Shown here piece after piece: positions 5,705 to 7,040 of a DNA stretch of 7,040 nucleotides. The stretch is from Defluviicoccus sp. (GTDB taxonomy: Bacteria; Pseudomonadota; Alphaproteobacteria; Rhodospirillales; Defluviicoccaceae), in the NCBI GenBank assembly GCA_013414705.1, contig CP058705.1, positions 3,824,082 through 3,831,121 of the forward strand. Reading direction: 5' to 3'. Numbering within the stretch: the first letter of the stretch is position 1; each line of letters begins with the position of its first letter. Under the pieces are notes generated by a model. The model was not told the DNA's origin. It was given only the letters and a program-made list of their open reading frames with translations, and searched no databases. A program made the position numbers and the translations under genes.

Positions 5705-5733
5705 GTTGTTGTTCACAGTCTTCTCAATCCGCT

Positions 5734-6512
5734 TCAATCGAGCCGTGCTGGTCTGTCCGGGCAATCAATCGGGATCGCATTCGCGACGAGCACTTCATTC
5801 ATGTCGACCCGGCAACGATAGCAGATACTTTCCACACCGCTGCGCTCGCCTGTGCCGCCGCTGCCACGTAGCCGGGGTCGATGTCCGCAGCAAGGCGAAG
5901 ATGCCGGGCGTCGGCGCGCTGCGCCACATACAGCATCACGGCCCGATGTCCCTGCGCCACTGCATCCGCCAGCGCTGCCAGATGCTTTGCTCCGCGACCG
6001 GTTACGGAATCCGGAAATTCCACCGGCCAATCCGCCGTGGCGCCCCGCCGCAACGTCACATTCTTGACTTCCACGAAACATGTGGGGCGATCGGACGCCT
6101 CCAGCAACAGATCGATGCGCGAATTCCGACCATAGCGTACCTCCCGGCGGACGCTGGCGTAACCGGCAAGCTCCGGGATCCGCTGCAGCCTCACGGCTTC
6201 GGCGACGAGGTCATTTGTCCGGTTGGTGTTGATGCCGACCAGAACCTCGCCGACCCGGATCAGCTCCCAGGTCCAGCGCAGCACCCGGCCCGGTTTGTCG
6301 CAGGGTGAAAGCCACACTTCGGAGCCCAGCGCGGCCACGCTCAGCATCGAGCCGGGATTCGGACAATGGGCGACCACCGTCTCGCCAGTCGTCTCCCGAG
6401 TCATTTCCCGGGCTTTTCCCCGCCCGTCACCGTGTCGGCAAGCTGTACATCGGCGAGGAACCGCTTGTAGCGTCGGAGCAGCGTGCCGCGAACGAGGGGG
6501 ATCGAAGCGCAT
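5734..6512 (-). pseudogene. sfsA: Sugar fermentation stimulation protein A with three frame lesions
   Basis: SfsA is a conserved protein of about 230-240 residues, with a nuclease-like fold and reported DNA binding. ATG 6512 starts MRFDPP. Family sequence then continues in another frame as LVRGTLLRRYKRFLADVQLAD, so the first lesion is in the C5 run (plus 6496-6500). The original frame resumes at GETVVAHCPNPGSMLSVAAL after an extra 53 nt bounded by GACACGGTG and GAGACGGTG (plus 6428-6436 and 6375-6383). The remainder is typical: WELIRVGEVLVGINTNRTN, then ELAGYASVRREVRYGRNSRID, CFVEVKNVTL, FPDSVTGRGAKHL and HRAVMLYVAQR. A third lesion near 5836-5839 breaks the end. The nominal frame stops at 5799, whereas the family-type ending GVESICYRCRVD lies in the next frame and runs to TGA 5736-5734. 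The nominal frame 6512-5799 is open (237 codons), so a damaged protein could be made. It sits 64 bp after the methyltransferase and just before map, a known neighbourhood. Confidence 0.83.
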
Positions 6513-6576
6513 CGGCGTATTCAGCGGCGTGCGGTCACCAACGGCCAGCCCGATCGTACCGAAGCGAGACAGCCGG

Positions 6577-7040
6577 TCACCGGTCCGCTCCTGCGCGCTC
6601 GCCCGCCGGGATCTCCGCGCCGCCGAGCGCGTCCGCCAGCCGCGCATGCGCGCTTCCGCGCGCCAGCGGTTTCGGCTGCGAGGTATCGGGTGCCCAACCG
6701 ACCAGAAAAATCACATCGAAAGTTGCCGGGATCCGGCCGTCCTCCCCGCCATATGCAGCGCGATAGCGAGCAAGCGCATCGAACAGCGTTGCCCGCCGGC
6801 TGAAGCCGCTGCGCCGTCCGGACACCGCGTTGGCCTCGCCCATGCCGCGCAGGTCGGCAAGCAGGCTGAACGGATCGGCGTAACGCACGGTAATCGTCTC
6901 GATATCGGCGATCGGCAGCGCAAATCCGGCGCGCTGCAGAAGATTGCCCGCGTCGCGGACGTCGGTAAACGGGGAGATCCGCGGACTGAGGCCGCCCTCA
7001 AGCGCGACCTCTGCATCGACCAGCGAGCGCCGCAGCTCGG
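6577..7040 (-). CDS. SAM-dependent methyltransferase, BioC/NDUFAF5-like (C-terminal part)
   Basis: The frame is open from the window edge (first whole codon 7038-7036) to TGA 6579-6577, giving 153 residues. It reads ELRRSLVDAEVALEGGLSPR, then ISPFTDVRDAGNLLQRAGFA, then VRYADPFSLLADLRGMGEAN, and ends TFDVIFLVGWAPDTSQPKPL, then GSAHARLADALGG. This order is typical of the alphaproteobacterial class I methyltransferases related to BioC and to the mitochondrial complex I assembly factor NDUFAF5. The SAM-binding Rossmann motifs would lie in the missing N-terminal half, so activity cannot be judged. The GTG at 6888 is not the start because homology continues upstream. It is the first visible gene of the minus-strand cluster, 64 bp before sfsA. 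Confidence 0.8.
   Translation of the reverse strand, partial: ELRRSLVDAEVALEGGLSPRISPFTDVRDAGNLLQRAGFALPIADIETITVRYADPFSLLADLRGMGEANAVSGRRSGFSRRATLFDALARYRAAYGGEDGRIPATFDVIFLVGWAPDTSQPKPLARGSAHARLADALGGAEIPAGERAGADR

Noticed and set aside
4973..5821. 282-codon open frame on the plus strand
   Set aside because: It is exactly antisense to map, whose catalytic residues are all visible; shadow frame typical of GC-rich DNA.
5664..6308. 214-codon plus-strand frame over sfsA
   Set aside because: Antisense to a gene with clear SfsA motifs; no motif or ribosome site of its own.

Overview
The window looks like chromosome of a GC-rich alphaproteobacterium. The map, radC, sfsA and methyltransferase proteins resemble Rhodospirillales-type sequences; this is a judgement by eye, not a search. 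A mobile, partly AT-rich stretch interrupts it.

Layout. (1) 1-300, plus: C-terminal half of a HyaD/HupD-type [NiFe]-hydrogenase maturation protease, apparently the last gene of a hydrogenase operon that begins outside the window. (2) 301-601: non-coding convergent gap with a palindromic intergenic repeat, a perfect 16-bp palindrome and a stem-loop. (3) 602-2100, minus: two visibly AT-richer genes, a DUF3800-like protein and an exported protein of unknown function. (4) 2221-4071: a graveyard of mobile DNA. It holds a palindromic repeat, a short IS1595-type remnant with 18-bp terminal inverted repeats, and a tandem duplication of about 0.97 kb. Each duplicated unit carries a gene for a two-helix small membrane protein and part of an ISAs1-type transposase. 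The first membrane-protein copy is intact; the second is frameshifted. (5) 4136-7040, minus: a housekeeping cluster, methyltransferase (partial) > sfsA > map > radC, tightly packed and probably co-transcribed.

The main theme is decay. sfsA carries three frame lesions, including a 53-nt insertion. radC carries at least one. The IS1595 remnant is shifted by a 10-bp tandem repeat, and the ISAs1 remnant has a nonsense codon and a one-base loss. map, the visible methyltransferase and the visible hydrogenase protease are open throughout. This may be real gene erosion or indel errors in the assembly; reads would decide.

The best candidate for undescribed biology is the duplicated small membrane protein. 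Most differences in its compared core are synonymous, both loop cysteines are kept, and the 59 nt before its start differ at one base. I recognise no known system in it. There is no tRNA, rRNA or CRISPR array that I can see.
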